From assembly GCF_001458735.1 (NCBI RefSeq), contig NZ_CZQA01000001.1, positions 558,001 to 622,000 of the forward strand: a DNA stretch of 64,000 nucleotides, given 5' to 3'. Under the pieces are notes generated by a model. The model had not been told where the DNA came from, did not search any database, and was given only the letters and a program-made list of their open reading frames with translations. Positions 18,318 to 27,196 of the stretch are shown here, piece by piece (the stretch's first letter is position 1; every line of letters starts with the position of its first letter). The DNA comes from Candidatus Nitrospira nitrosa. GTDB taxonomy: Bacteria > Nitrospirota > Nitrospiria > Nitrospirales > Nitrospiraceae. The position numbers and the translations under genes are program-made.

Positions 18318-18382
18318 CCTTCTGAATCTGTACAGTTTTCCAAGGTCTTCCCCAAGCCGACCAACAGAAGATCTGCAATTTC

Positions 18383-18410
18383 TTGACAGCCCGCTAGAGG
18401 CTGCTATCGT
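18383..18410 (+). promoter_or_regulatory. Sigma-70-type promoter of the small lytic transglycosylase gene
   Basis: A perfect -35 TTGACA (18383-18388) and -10 TATCGT (18405-18410) are separated by 16 bases. The expected transcription start, six to seven bases downstream, falls on or next to the ATG at 18417, which has no ribosome-binding site, so the message may be leaderless. Confidence 0.6.
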
Positions 18411-18416
18411 GTGACC

Positions 18417-19115
18417 ATGCTGAATCACAGATACCCGTCCGTCACTCCATGCCTGCGTACCGTCTTGGCAACTGCAATCTTGCTTGGCGGCTGTTTCCTG
18501 GGTCGGGTTCAACCCCTACACGCGGAGATCTACCAGTATATTGACTCCAAAGGGACTATTTCTCTGACCAACGTCCCTTCTGATGTCCGATATCGACGAG
18601 TCGACATCCGCCAGAATCGGCTGCACCCCGTCATATCCGAGCAGGAGTTGGAGCCGATGATCAAGCGATTTTCGCGGCAACATCAACTCCATCCGGCTCT
18701 CATTCGCGCCGTGATCAAGGCCGAGTCGAATTTTGATCCTCGCGCAGTGTCACGGTCCGGCGCAATCGGGTTGATGCAGCTCATGCCGCAGACCGCGCTT
18801 CAGCTGGATGTTCGGGATCTCTACGATCCGGAGGATAATATCGGCGGGGGAACCAAGTATCTCCGCCACTTGCTGGATCGATTCCGAGGGAATCTCCCCC
18901 TCGCACTGGCTGCCTACAATGCCGGAGAGCGCGTGGTCGACCGGTATCGTACCCTTCCACCCATCGATGAAACGCGGCAATATGTCAGGAAGGTCCTTCG
19001 CTACTACCGAACCTTTCTCGCACATGACCTGGCGTCGACCGGCCATGTCATCCCGTCTTCGGAGTACGCAATGGCACCAGTTTCCCCTGAGGTCTCGATT
19101 CCACCCGCCCAGTAG
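18417..19115 (+). CDS. Lytic transglycosylase with DUF4124 and SLT domains
   Basis: Envelope muramidase-like enzyme. Signal sequence (VLATAILLGGCFLG) that could be cut as a lipoprotein at LGGC or at LHA further on. Residues about 40-65 (EIYQYIDSKGTISLTN) are a DUF4124-type segment, then the SLT domain: ALIRAVIKAESNFDPRAVS with the catalytic Glu in KAES, GAIGLMQLMPQTA, DPEDNIGGGTKYL and ALAAYNAGERVV. 232 residues. Its 3' end overlaps the convergent nadB by 68 bases. Confidence 0.9.
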   Translation: MLNHRYPSVTPCLRTVLATAILLGGCFLGRVQPLHAEIYQYIDSKGTISLTNVPSDVRYRRVDIRQNRLHPVISEQELEPMIKRFSRQHQLHPALIRAVIKAESNFDPRAVSRSGAIGLMQLMPQTALQLDVRDLYDPEDNIGGGTKYLRHLLDRFRGNLPLALAAYNAGERVVDRYRTLPPIDETRQYVRKVLRYYRTFLAHDLASTGHVIPSSEYAMAPVSPEVSIPPAQ

Positions 19116-20682
19116 TCCGATCCGTGAGACACAGTCTACTATGCGCCTTCCATCCAGGACGTCGCGTCCCAGGGAAGTCGGATCGGTAGTGAGCACCCAC
19201 ACTGTTCTCTCTCCACAAGGCCGCCTCGGCCACACAACGTGCCACCTGGACCATGTTCTTCACCTCGAGGTCGGCCCTCGTTGAAAAGGATCGCGAGACC
19301 ATCCGTTCCCATCGAGCCAGTTGCGCTGTAGCTCGCACTAATGACTCTCTGGATCGGATCAACCCGACCTGTCCCCACATGATCCGGCGCAGAGAGTTTC
19401 GTACCTTTTCCACATCCTCGAGTCGATCACCCTGGCCGCGTGGTAGCGGCTCACGAGACTCGATCATATTCGAAACCGAGCCGTGAGCGGCCGATGCGAT
19501 GGCGGCCGCGCCGGCCCGCCTCCCAAACACAAGCCCTTCTAATAATGAGTTGCTTGCCAATCGGTTGGCCCCGTGTACCCCGCTGCAGGCTACCTCTCCG
19601 GCCGCGAACAAGCCCGGCAATGTGGTCGCTCCATTGAGGTCGGTCGTGACCCCTCCCATCATATAGTGGGCACTTGGCGAGACCGGAATCCACTCTTCCG
19701 TAATGTCGATATCGTGACGAAGACAGGTTGCATAGATCGTGGGAAAGCGACGTTTCACAAAATCGGCGCCGAGATGCGTGACATCAAGATAGACATGCCG
19801 AGCACGCGTCGCCGCCATTTCCGCCCAGATGGCCCGTGCCACGATATCTCTCGGAGCCAGCACTCCGAGCGGGTGATATCGCGTCATAAAGGACTCGCCC
19901 TTATTATTGCGCAGCTGACCACCTTCCCCACGCATGGCCTCCGACAGCAAGAACGGTGGGCTTGACGGCAGATACAGCGATGTCGGATGAAACTGCACGA
20001 ATTCCATATCTTGCAGTTCCGCCCCTGCACGAAAGGCCATCGCCATCCCATCGCCCGTGGCATTGGGAGGATTCGTCGTTCGGGCAAAGATCTGGCCGGC
20101 GCCACCGGTCGACAGTACCACCGCTTTGGCCGGAATAATGAACTGCTCACCGGAGTTTTCATCAAGAACCACCGCGCCGGAACATCGCCCTCCCTCGACG
20201 ACAAGATCCACCGTAAAGTGGTAATCCAAGCGGGCGATCCGCTGTTGCCGAACCGCCTGCGCCATGAGGGCTCGGACCATTTCATTTCCCGTGGCGTCGC
20301 CTCGCGCACGAAGAATGCGGCTACGGCTATGAGCGGCTTCCCGTGCAAAAGCAAACTTTCCGCCGGCCTTGTCGAACTTCGCTCCCCATTGGATGAGCTC
20401 CTGAATTCGATCCGGCCCTTCTTCCACCAGCACACGAACCGCTTCTCGACGACACAACCCATGGCCCGCTTTCACCGTATCCGTCAAATGGATGGAGACA
20501 TCATCTTCTTCACTCAACGCAACGGCAACGCCGCCTTGCGCGAAGATCGAATTACTCTGGAGAGGATGGCCTTTGGTGAGCATGATCACTCGCCCGACAC
20601 GGCAGAGCTCCAAGGCGGCACGCAGTCCGGCCACTCCGCTGCCGATGACGAGAAAATCTGCTTCCGGCACAGATCGCGGCAT
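19048..20682 (-). CDS. nadB: L-aspartate oxidase
   Basis: FAD enzyme that oxidises L-aspartate to iminoaspartate, the first step of de novo NAD synthesis (partner NadA). FAD motif GSGVAGLRAALE at residues 13-24, SNSIFAQGGVAVAL near 45-58, REAAHSRSRILRARGDATG, QFHPTSLY and the active-site region YMMGGVTTDLNGATTLPGLFAAGEVACSGVHGANRLASNSLLEG. 544 residues fits the family (about 530-550). It lies downstream of a lipoprotein gene with three bases between them. Confidence 0.95.
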   Translation of the reverse strand: MPRSVPEADFLVIGSGVAGLRAALELCRVGRVIMLTKGHPLQSNSIFAQGGVAVALSEEDDVSIHLTDTVKAGHGLCRREAVRVLVEEGPDRIQELIQWGAKFDKAGGKFAFAREAAHSRSRILRARGDATGNEMVRALMAQAVRQQRIARLDYHFTVDLVVEGGRCSGAVVLDENSGEQFIIPAKAVVLSTGGAGQIFARTTNPPNATGDGMAMAFRAGAELQDMEFVQFHPTSLYLPSSPPFLLSEAMRGEGGQLRNNKGESFMTRYHPLGVLAPRDIVARAIWAEMAATRARHVYLDVTHLGADFVKRRFPTIYATCLRHDIDITEEWIPVSPSAHYMMGGVTTDLNGATTLPGLFAAGEVACSGVHGANRLASNSLLEGLVFGRRAGAAAIASAAHGSVSNMIESREPLPRGQGDRLEDVEKVRNSLRRIMWGQVGLIRSRESLVRATAQLARWERMVSRSFSTRADLEVKNMVQVARCVAEAALWRENSVGAHYRSDFPGTRRPGWKAHSRLCLTDRTTGRVESRPQGKLVPLRTPKTG

Positions 20683-20685
20683 TGT

Positions 20686-21195
20686 TTATCGTCGTGATGG
20701 AGAGGACGGCTCGGACAACATCTGCTTGGTCTGCATCCCGAAGGGCAGGTCGCCCTGCGCCCCGCTCAACAAAATCGAGGGTGTCCCGACCCATTGCAAT
20801 CGGGCATGGCCACGTTGACGCGTGCCCGAGTCATTGGCGTCTTTTTTCCATGTCCCCTGCCAATTGACCAACACATCGAAGGCGTCCTTTGCCAACATGA
20901 CCCGCTCGATCTTGAACTCAAGCGTAATCGCATGGAACGCCTCAAAATCCATCTCCGCTTGTCGTCGCAACTCTTCTGTCTGATCGAGCGGGGACAGCAT
21001 CGCCCGAAACCCTGCCCGATCCTTCTCCTCATACGCCCTTCGGAGGGATTCCAGGGCCTGGTCAAGGCGAAGCAGCCGCTCGTGCTCGGCGGGGTACTGA
21101 ATCGTCTTGGAGGGACAGCCTGTGACAAGAAAAGTCAGCAACAGAAGCCATCCTATACGCAGAGTTGGTGAAAGACAGGTTCGCCGGACAAACAT
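20686..21195 (-). CDS. Hypothetical lipoprotein
   Basis: 169 residues with a clear lipoprotein signal: basic N-terminus, hydrophobic LRIGWLLLLTFLVTGC, Cys25-27 as the acylated residue (LVTGC lipobox). The remainder is helical and then beta-rich (FHAITLEFKIERVMLAKDAFDVLVNWQGTW), reminiscent of SnoaL/NTF2-like folds that follow a helical EKDRAGFRAMLSP segment, but no named family is recognised. It ends three bases before nadB starts, so the two are likely cotranscribed; no functional link is evident. Confidence 0.75.
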   Translation of the reverse strand: MFVRRTCLSPTLRIGWLLLLTFLVTGCPSKTIQYPAEHERLLRLDQALESLRRAYEEKDRAGFRAMLSPLDQTEELRRQAEMDFEAFHAITLEFKIERVMLAKDAFDVLVNWQGTWKKDANDSGTRQRGHARLQWVGTPSILLSGAQGDLPFGMQTKQMLSEPSSPSRR

Positions 21196-21289
21196 AAGAA
21201 AGGCAGTATAACATAGGGGAAAAGGGTACCGTGAGCTTGCATTTTTCCGAAAAAGCTTTTAGACTCCCCCTTCTTTGGAGATACTAAGC

Positions 21290-21385
21290 ATGTCAAGCGT
21301 CTTGAAGAAACGACGGAAGAAGATGCGCAAGCACAAGTACAAGAAATTGCGCCAACGTCAAAAGTTCCTTCGCCGGAAAAGCTAA
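21290..21385 (+). CDS. 31-residue basic AURKAIP1/COX24-type protein
   Basis: A very short gene: MSSVLKKRRKKMRKHKYKK continues to a stop after 31 codons. More than half of the residues are Lys or Arg, with the KKRRKKMRKHKYKKLRR pattern of the AURKAIP1/COX24 domain, which in mitochondria is ribosomal protein mS38; bacterial versions of this size are thought to be ribosome-associated. GGAG sits nine bases before the ATG. It is the first gene of a rightward group after the divergent lipoprotein gene. Identification is by composition and motif; function is inferred. Confidence 0.75.
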   Translation: MSSVLKKRRKKMRKHKYKKLRQRQKFLRRKS

Positions 21386-21415
21386 GCTCAGCCTGCATGG
21401 CGGGAGGCCAAGGCC

Positions 21416-21640
21416 GTGTCCGAGGGTAAGGGCAAGAAAGTTCGAATCCGCGTACGGACGGTCAGTTGTACCTACGTGGGAGACTTCCTGGTACCCCCAA
21501 TGCGAAATCGCGTCTCCGACGCGATTAACGAAGAAGCTCGTCTGTTCATTAGCCTCACCGACGTGGTCATCAATGAGAAAGAACAGTCGGATTTTGTCGC
21601 AGTCAATAAAAACCTGATCGAGTCAATCGTTCAGATCTAG
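21416..21640 (+). CDS. Conserved hypothetical protein (DUF6812-like)
   Basis: 74-residue protein beginning at GTG. After a basic start it reads VRTVSCTYVGDFLVPPMRNRVSDAINE and LFISLTDVVINE, a pattern of a small beta-rich domain seen in many short hypothetical proteins of this kind of bacterium (resembles DUF6812). No signal peptide or membrane segment. It is 30 bases after the 31-residue gene and about 100 before the exporter gene. Function unknown. Confidence 0.7.
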   Translation: MSEGKGKKVRIRVRTVSCTYVGDFLVPPMRNRVSDAINEEARLFISLTDVVINEKEQSDFVAVNKNLIESIVQI

Positions 21641-21736
21641 CCCAAACCACCCCCTGCCCTCCTCACGCTCCGATATCGTGGAAGAAGGCTGACACGACCA
21701 CTCAATGTCACCGTCAATCGAACCACCTGACTTGCC

Positions 21737-23464
21737 ATGGTGATCTTTCGGCGATTCCTGCCGTTCGTTCGCCCCTACGTCCCTCGCCTATTACTGGCCG
21801 GACTTCTCGTGACCGGAGTGGCTCTCATCAACCTCACCTTGGTCCGGCTGGCCGGGACACTCTGGGACGTCATCACCGTTCAACATGACGCTGACAAGAT
21901 GACGCGCTCCATCGGGCTATTCCTCGGCCTGGTGATTCTCCAGGGGCTCTGCTCGATGGGCCATAGTTACCTCACCGCCTGGGTCTCCCAGACCGTCGTC
22001 GCTGACTTTCGCAAACATCTCTTTGGGCATCTCCAAAAGCTGACGGTCAGCTTTTTCGCTCGCCGACGCACAGGAGAATTACTCTCCCGGTTGATGTCCG
22101 ATGTCACCGTCATTCAATCCCTCGTCACAGAAGCTCCCATCGACGGGGTCAAACAACTCGTGACCTTCATCGGCGGCATTACGTTCCTCCTCTTGATGAA
22201 TTGGCAGCTCTGCCTCCTGATTCTTGTCCTGCTCCCGTTGTTGGTGGTCGTCTCAAAAATGTTCGGCCGACGGCTGAAATCCCTGTCGACCTCGATTCAA
22301 GACCACACGGCTGCACTCAGCACCCTCACCGAAGAAGTCATTTCCGGCATTCGCATCGTCAAGTCCTTCGTTCAGACAGAACGGGAACGGACCCGTTTTG
22401 CTGATCAGGTCGAGCAGACACTGCACCAGACACTCCGTCGAGCCGGCATCATGGCCGTCTTCATTCCGGTGATCAGCCTGCTGACCTTCTCATCGGCCAC
22501 CGCCGTCTTGTGGTACGGAGGTCGCCAGGTCATCGACGGTGTGGTCACGCCGGGTGATCTCTTCGCCTTTGTACTCTTTGCCGGCATCTTGATTGGTCCC
22601 TTCAGCTCAGCAGCCAAGATCTTTACCCAGATCAAGGAAGCTCAAGGTGCGACACAGCGAGTCTTCGAGATTCTGGATGCCAAGCCGGAGATCGACGATC
22701 GACCAGACGCGCAGCCGCTCGGGACAATCGCAGGGCACGTGCGGATGGAAGACGTCACCTTCAGCTATGACACCCGTCATCCAGTGCTTGCTCACCTGTC
22801 GTTTGAGGCGAAGCCTGGTGAATTGGTCGCCTTCGTCGGACCAACCGGCGCCGGGAAGACCACAGTGATCAATCTCCTGCATCGGTTCTACGATCCCATA
22901 GAGGGACGCCTGACCATCGACGGACGAGATTTGCGGGATGTGACCCTGGACAGTTGGTATCGACAGATCGCGCTGGTGCCACAAGAAACCATCTTGTTCG
23001 GAGGCACCATCCTCGACAACATACGCTATGGGAACAGAGAGGCGAACGAAACCGCGGTGGTTGAGGCAAGCCAAGCGGCCCATGCACACGACTTCATCAC
23101 AAACTTGCCGGATGGGTACCAAACCGTGGTGGGCGAGAAGGGGGTCAATCTGTCCGGCGGACAGCGCCAACGAATCGCGATCGCTCGAGCCGTTTTGAAG
23201 AATCCTCGTATTCTCTTACTCGATGAGGCCACGTCATCTCTCGATACCGAATCGGAGCGGTTGGTGCAGGAAGCCCTCCAACGCCTCATGGAAGGTCGGA
23301 CAACCTTCGTCGTCGCCCACCGGTTGTCAACCATCCAACGCGCCGACCGAATTCTGGTTTTGGACAAGGGGCAGTTGGTGGAGGAAGGCACGCACGCACA
23401 ATTGATGGAACGCAAGGGACTGTACCACTACCTCTACACCATCCGGCTCAACGAACCCGCGTAA
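21737..23464 (+). CDS. MsbA-type ABC exporter (fused permease and ATPase)
   Basis: Half-transporter that would work as a homodimer in the inner membrane, exporting a lipid or drug; MsbA (lipid A flippase) is a likely role but not proven. Six transmembrane helices occupy residues about 1-310 with the RRTGELLSRLMSDV coupling-helix region. The nucleotide-binding domain is intact: GPTGAGKTT (Walker A), QETILFGGTILDNI (Q-loop), LSGGQRQRIAIARA (signature), ILLLDEATSSLD (Walker B) and VVAHRLST (H-loop). 575 residues. It contrasts with the degenerate ABC protein near 50 kb. Confidence 0.93.
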   Translation: MVIFRRFLPFVRPYVPRLLLAGLLVTGVALINLTLVRLAGTLWDVITVQHDADKMTRSIGLFLGLVILQGLCSMGHSYLTAWVSQTVVADFRKHLFGHLQKLTVSFFARRRTGELLSRLMSDVTVIQSLVTEAPIDGVKQLVTFIGGITFLLLMNWQLCLLILVLLPLLVVVSKMFGRRLKSLSTSIQDHTAALSTLTEEVISGIRIVKSFVQTERERTRFADQVEQTLHQTLRRAGIMAVFIPVISLLTFSSATAVLWYGGRQVIDGVVTPGDLFAFVLFAGILIGPFSSAAKIFTQIKEAQGATQRVFEILDAKPEIDDRPDAQPLGTIAGHVRMEDVTFSYDTRHPVLAHLSFEAKPGELVAFVGPTGAGKTTVINLLHRFYDPIEGRLTIDGRDLRDVTLDSWYRQIALVPQETILFGGTILDNIRYGNREANETAVVEASQAAHAHDFITNLPDGYQTVVGEKGVNLSGGQRQRIAIARAVLKNPRILLLDEATSSLDTESERLVQEALQRLMEGRTTFVVAHRLSTIQRADRILVLDKGQLVEEGTHAQLMERKGLYHYLYTIRLNEPA

Positions 23465-23532
23465 GCTAGAGGCCTCTTTTTCCCTTACCTTTTCAACTCC
23501 CAGCTCACCCATCACCCTTCGTAAATCTACGG

Positions 23533-23538
23533 TAGAAT
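23533..23538 (+). promoter_or_regulatory. Possible -10 element placing transcription start at an ATG
   Basis: TAGAAT lies six bases before the ATG of the following gene, so the predicted transcript would begin at about the start codon. No clear -35 is seen. Weak evidence for a leaderless message. Confidence 0.3.
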
Positions 23539-23543
23539 GAGGT

Positions 23544-24185
23544 ATGGCTGTTTCTCGTCGACTGCTCCTCATCATCCTCGTCTGCCTCCACACTCACTTC
23601 CTATGGGTAGGGATTGCGCCAGCGCTGGAGACGGGCACGGAGGTCACTCTGTGGTTGGAGTCCGACCACGCCGTGGCCACTAGCCCATTCAGTGGCCGAA
23701 GGGAAATTCGCTTGGAGGCTCAAGAACGGGTCATCGGTTCGGGAGCGATCGGTATCAATGGCATTGTAGTGACCTCACGACGGCTATTGGGGTTTTCGAG
23801 CCGCAGCCTGACGTGGACCAAGATAGATCTGGATTTGAACGAAACGGTGTTGGAACGAAAGATTCTGGCAGCCTTCAGCCTGGTTCGAACCGACCGGAAT
23901 CTATACGCCTTCCGTGGCGCCAATGGTCTTTGGTTTGAGGACGCGTTGGGAGTGCGAGAACAGGTCACCCGCTTCCACAGTAATGACTATGGAGCCGTGT
24001 TCATCACCAATGAACGGATCATCGGGTTCACCTCGCTGCTCGGCAGCTTTTCTTCGAAGCCCTTGGATGTGCACGAGCGTATCGTGGAGATCACAAACGA
24101 CAATGGACTCATTCTCGTCTCCACAAACAGACGCTCGTTGGTCTTAGGGAGTCGGCTGAGTGGGTGGGAAGAATTCAGTGAATGA
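23544..24185 (+). CDS. Hypothetical secreted protein
   Basis: 213 residues with an N-terminal signal peptide (RRLLLIILVCLHTHFLWVGIAPA). The mature part is a set of short beta strands with repeated character: GINGIVVTSRRLLGFSSRSL, LYAFRGANGLWFEDA, VFITNERIIGFTSLLGSFSS and LILVSTNRRSLVLGSRLSGW resemble blades of a small propeller. No family is recognised. It stands about 80 bases after the exporter gene and marks the border to the accessory region. Confidence 0.75.
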   Translation: MAVSRRLLLIILVCLHTHFLWVGIAPALETGTEVTLWLESDHAVATSPFSGRREIRLEAQERVIGSGAIGINGIVVTSRRLLGFSSRSLTWTKIDLDLNETVLERKILAAFSLVRTDRNLYAFRGANGLWFEDALGVREQVTRFHSNDYGAVFITNERIIGFTSLLGSFSSKPLDVHERIVEITNDNGLILVSTNRRSLVLGSRLSGWEEFSE

Positions 24186-24221
24186 TTCCGTGAAATCAGT
24201 TCCGATGTTCGCTCGACTGTC

Positions 24222-24227
24222 TATAAT
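24222..24227 (+). promoter_or_regulatory. Consensus -10 hexamer upstream of the JAMM peptidase gene
   Basis: A perfect TATAAT stands 90 bases before the ATG of the next gene; the -35 region at 17 bases (GTTCCG) is poor. The leader contains AAGGAGT before a four-codon ORF (MIEQ). A promoter here is plausible, not shown. Confidence 0.35.
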
Positions 24228-24316
24228 ACAAGACAGAGGTCGTAAGGAGTCAGACGATGATTGAGCAATGACACCCGGGCTATTCTTCGCCCCTCTGCCG
24301 AACGACCCCACTCATT

Positions 24317-24826
24317 ATGGTTAACAAGAACGATCGGAGACAGTCGCAACAGAAGTATTTCATATCCAACCGCGAGAAGCTTCGACTTCACCGTCGTGCC
24401 TATAAGGCCCAACAACAAGATCATTCTGAAGTATGCGGTGTATCGATCATTGACCAACGAGGATACATCTCCTTTGAATTTTTGAAGAATTACAGTGCTC
24501 AACCTGGCAGATATGCGCTACGCCTTTCAGACGTTAGATCCATCAAGAGATCTATTTCACAATATGGCAAACGTCTCCTCGGCACATTTCACTCCCACCC
24601 TTTAAGTGAAGCAATACCTAGCTTAAGAGACCGCAAGAATGGGTTTTATCGGGGCATTGAATTGATTTACGATGTCTGTGGCCGAGAGTTGAAGTTATGG
24701 CAGCAGCTGAGCCGGGGAAGGAAGAAGATCTTGAGGGAGCTTCCTCTGGTTTTAGAAAAGAGAAGAAAACCAAAAAGAAGGAAGAAAGGAGACCAGCAAC
24801 AGTTTTGTACATCAAGCATGGGATGA
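24317..24826 (+). CDS. Stand-alone JAMM/Mov34-type metallopeptidase
   Basis: 169-residue protein with a complete JAMM zinc motif: glutamate in HSEVCGVSII near residue 37, then GTFHSHPLSEAIPSLRD (H-x-H-x7-S-x2-D) at about 89-105. JAMM enzymes remove ubiquitin-like proteins or process thiocarboxylate sulfur carriers. The C-terminus is extremely basic (KRRKPKRRKKGDQQ), perhaps nucleic-acid binding. No E1, E2 or ubiquitin-like partner lies next to it. The gene is richer in A+T than its neighbours and lacks a clear ribosome-binding site, in keeping with acquisition by transfer. Function unknown beyond the peptidase motif. Confidence 0.72.
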   Translation: MVNKNDRRQSQQKYFISNREKLRLHRRAYKAQQQDHSEVCGVSIIDQRGYISFEFLKNYSAQPGRYALRLSDVRSIKRSISQYGKRLLGTFHSHPLSEAIPSLRDRKNGFYRGIELIYDVCGRELKLWQQLSRGRKKILRELPLVLEKRRKPKRRKKGDQQQFCTSSMG

Positions 24827-26669
24827 TATCTTGAAATCATCCAGCTGCACATATTTTGGCCAGGCTGTTGGGAAAGCGCCCATCAGGGCGAACATTTATC
24901 GAACACCTCACACTCAACCTTCAAGATAGGCTCTCTCTTCATCACGATGTCTTGTGTTGGGCAGCACGTTCCTGACGGCGAAGGATATCGTCCAGTCTGG
25001 CCCTCGCTCGCGCATAGAGATGTCGCCGCTCTTCCTGGGCGCGAAACGGATCAGCAAAGGTCTGGTCCGACGGTGCCATTGGCGCCAGGGGGAACATACG
25101 GAGCGCCGACCGTTTGACGGCTGGCTTCTGTTTCCAAGGATTGTAGAGGGGATCTCCAACAAGCACCATGCGCCAGCTCACCCAGCGGCTGGTCAGATAA
25201 TAGGCTTCGAGCAGGGTATATTGGCCGGTCATCAGCAAAGCTGAAAACTCCAGTGGCTCTGGGAAAGCGTCTAGGTAGGGTTCCCCTACCGAACCAAGTG
25301 TGGCGGTAATGCCGTGTTCTAACGCGTTCTTGCACCAGCCCGTCACGCCAGATTGATGCAGACTGACCGCCTCGGCCGAGGCCATGTGATATCCAATGGC
25401 ACCAGGCCGAAAAGCAAAGGCATCCTCATAATGCCTCAATCGGTACCACCCAATATACAGTGCCACATCAGGGGTCTGGCCGGGATGGTCAAATCGTGCT
25501 TTGGTATTTTCCAAGACGGATCGATACCCACTCTGTTCCGTGATAAACGTATCGAGGTGCTGGAGGCTCTGATCGTATTTCCTGTAGGTATCTGGTCGTT
25601 CCTTGGCAGGCATCCCTTGAGCATCGAGATACATTGATCCGGTTAAACCGTTCGCTTCTGCCTCCATCGCATGATCGTCCAACTGTGCGGCCAACTCAGC
25701 TGTTGGCGCATCCAGACGGCTGACCATCAAAGCTGGAGGATCTCGAATGAATTTGTTCTTTGAAGCAGGACCTGCATGATAAAAGGGATTCGGATGCCGC
25801 CAGGCGAGCGGGTAGTCACCCCATTCCCACCAGAGCAGGCTTAGTTCACTATCGACACTGGCATTGCTCGATTCATCGGAAAGCAGTTCCAATTCCATCG
25901 CCGCCAGCACAAAAACCCCCATGTTGTCCGTAAACCAATTCGATTCGCCGATAGAGATCATCTCGGTTCTGCCGAACCGGAAGCTCCAGCGATCCCACCA
26001 ACAACTGCAATCCTTCACGTTGTTGCGCTCGTCGTTCTTCGTGGGTACTGTCCGACCCTTGCACTGATGACGGCACCTCATGGTGCAACTCGGCCACACC
26101 TGCCAGCCCCTTATAGCGTCGAAACAGGAACTCCAGCTTAGCGTAGACCTGAGGATTCATCGGTGAGTGCTGTCGAGCCCATTCCAGCGAACTCAGGACG
26201 ACGCGATCCAGGCGGAAGACCGTCCCCATGTTCCGCTCATAGGTCGGCAAGTTCTGATTCTGGTCGCTACCAGGCGCGCCCCCACCATCGGATGGAACCA
26301 CGAGCGCCCGAACCTGCTGTTCCACCTCAACCAGGTGAGTACGCGCAGCTTCCAATCTTTCAGCAGCATCACGACGCAGCGTTCGTTCTGCTGTTGTAAA
26401 ATCGGAAGGCCCCACATGAAGCGGAACTCCATAGACAGTCACCAACACGCGAACCCGCTTGTGCAGATTCTGTTGCTGCAGCATCTGTCGAATCGGCACC
26501 ACTATCTTCCGGTCATATTCGCTTCGGCTGATTGTTTCACCCTCCGGCAGATCCAACTTCACAATCTGCTAGGATGGGACACTGCGGCGTGCCGCGTAAT
26601 ATTCTGCAACTTTGACACTTTTACGACTATTACCATTGGCCACAATCATGACCTGATCGGAATGAAGCT

Positions 26670-26689
26670 CCCCGCAGCAAGCTGCGGGG
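26670..26689. repeat. Subterminal hairpin of the IS200/IS605 element (downstream end of tnpA)
   Basis: CCCCGCAGC-AA-GCTGCGGGG type perfect palindromic stem; nearly identical to the hairpin at the other end except for one compensated base pair (GC here, TA there), so the structure is conserved where the sequence differs. Confidence 0.88.
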
Positions 26690-26699
26690 TATCACAGAA

Positions 26700-27149
26700 C
26701 TAAAACATTCGGAGTTGCCAGAGCTCTGCGCGGGGTTGCCCTTGCCGCTGTACGTACCGCTCGACTGTCTGCCAGTTCGCTCGCTCTCCGACCGTCGCCA
26801 CATAATACCCGTCGGTCCAAAATTCACCGCCCCACAGCACTCGTTTGACGGCAGGCTTCCGTCGAAAGATTTCCCGGGCCGTGATGCTTTTGAATATCTG
26901 CACAATCCGTCCCGGAGCCATTTTCGGGTGGGCACTGCAGAGCAGATGAATATGATTCTTATCCGTTCCAATCGCTTCCATTTCGATCGGAAACCGAGCC
27001 GCAATCTCGGCCGCCGTTTCCTGGATAATCGCGGTCACCTCCTCATCCAGCAGCGCCTTGCGGTATTTCACCGGAAACACAACATGGTAGTGGATTTGCC
27101 ACGCACAGTGCGCCCCCTTGCGAACTTCATCTTCCCTCTGATCCGTCAT
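26700..27149 (-). CDS. tnpA: IS200/IS605 family Y1 transposase TnpA
   Basis: 149-residue HUH-type single-strand transposase. The HUH motif is KNHIHLLCS (His66, His68) and the catalytic tyrosine is probably Tyr132 in TVERYVQRQ. Other family stretches are HYHVVFPVKYRKALL, AEIAARFPIEMEAIGTD and WGGEFWTDGYYVATVG. No frame damage, so the enzyme may be active. No tnpB follows. Starts at ATG; upstream lies the element's own hairpin. Confidence 0.93.
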   Translation of the reverse strand: MTDQREDEVRKGAHCAWQIHYHVVFPVKYRKALLDEEVTAIIQETAAEIAARFPIEMEAIGTDKNHIHLLCSAHPKMAPGRIVQIFKSITAREIFRRKPAVKRVLWGGEFWTDGYYVATVGERANWQTVERYVQRQGQPRAELWQLRMF

Positions 27150-27176
27150 GCGCCAGAGGGTACCAGAGGAGAGGAT

Positions 27177-27196
27177 CCCCGTAGCAAGCTACGGGG
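27177..27196. repeat. Subterminal hairpin of the IS200/IS605 element (upstream end of tnpA)
   Basis: CCCCGTAGC-AA-GCTACGGGG type palindrome, partner of the hairpin at the opposite end. It precedes the tnpA start and could also influence tnpA expression. Confidence 0.88.

Noticed and set aside
23461-23490. AGAGGCCTCT followed by TTTTT after the MsbA-type gene as a terminator
   Set aside because: The palindrome has no room for a loop, so a stable hairpin is not expected.
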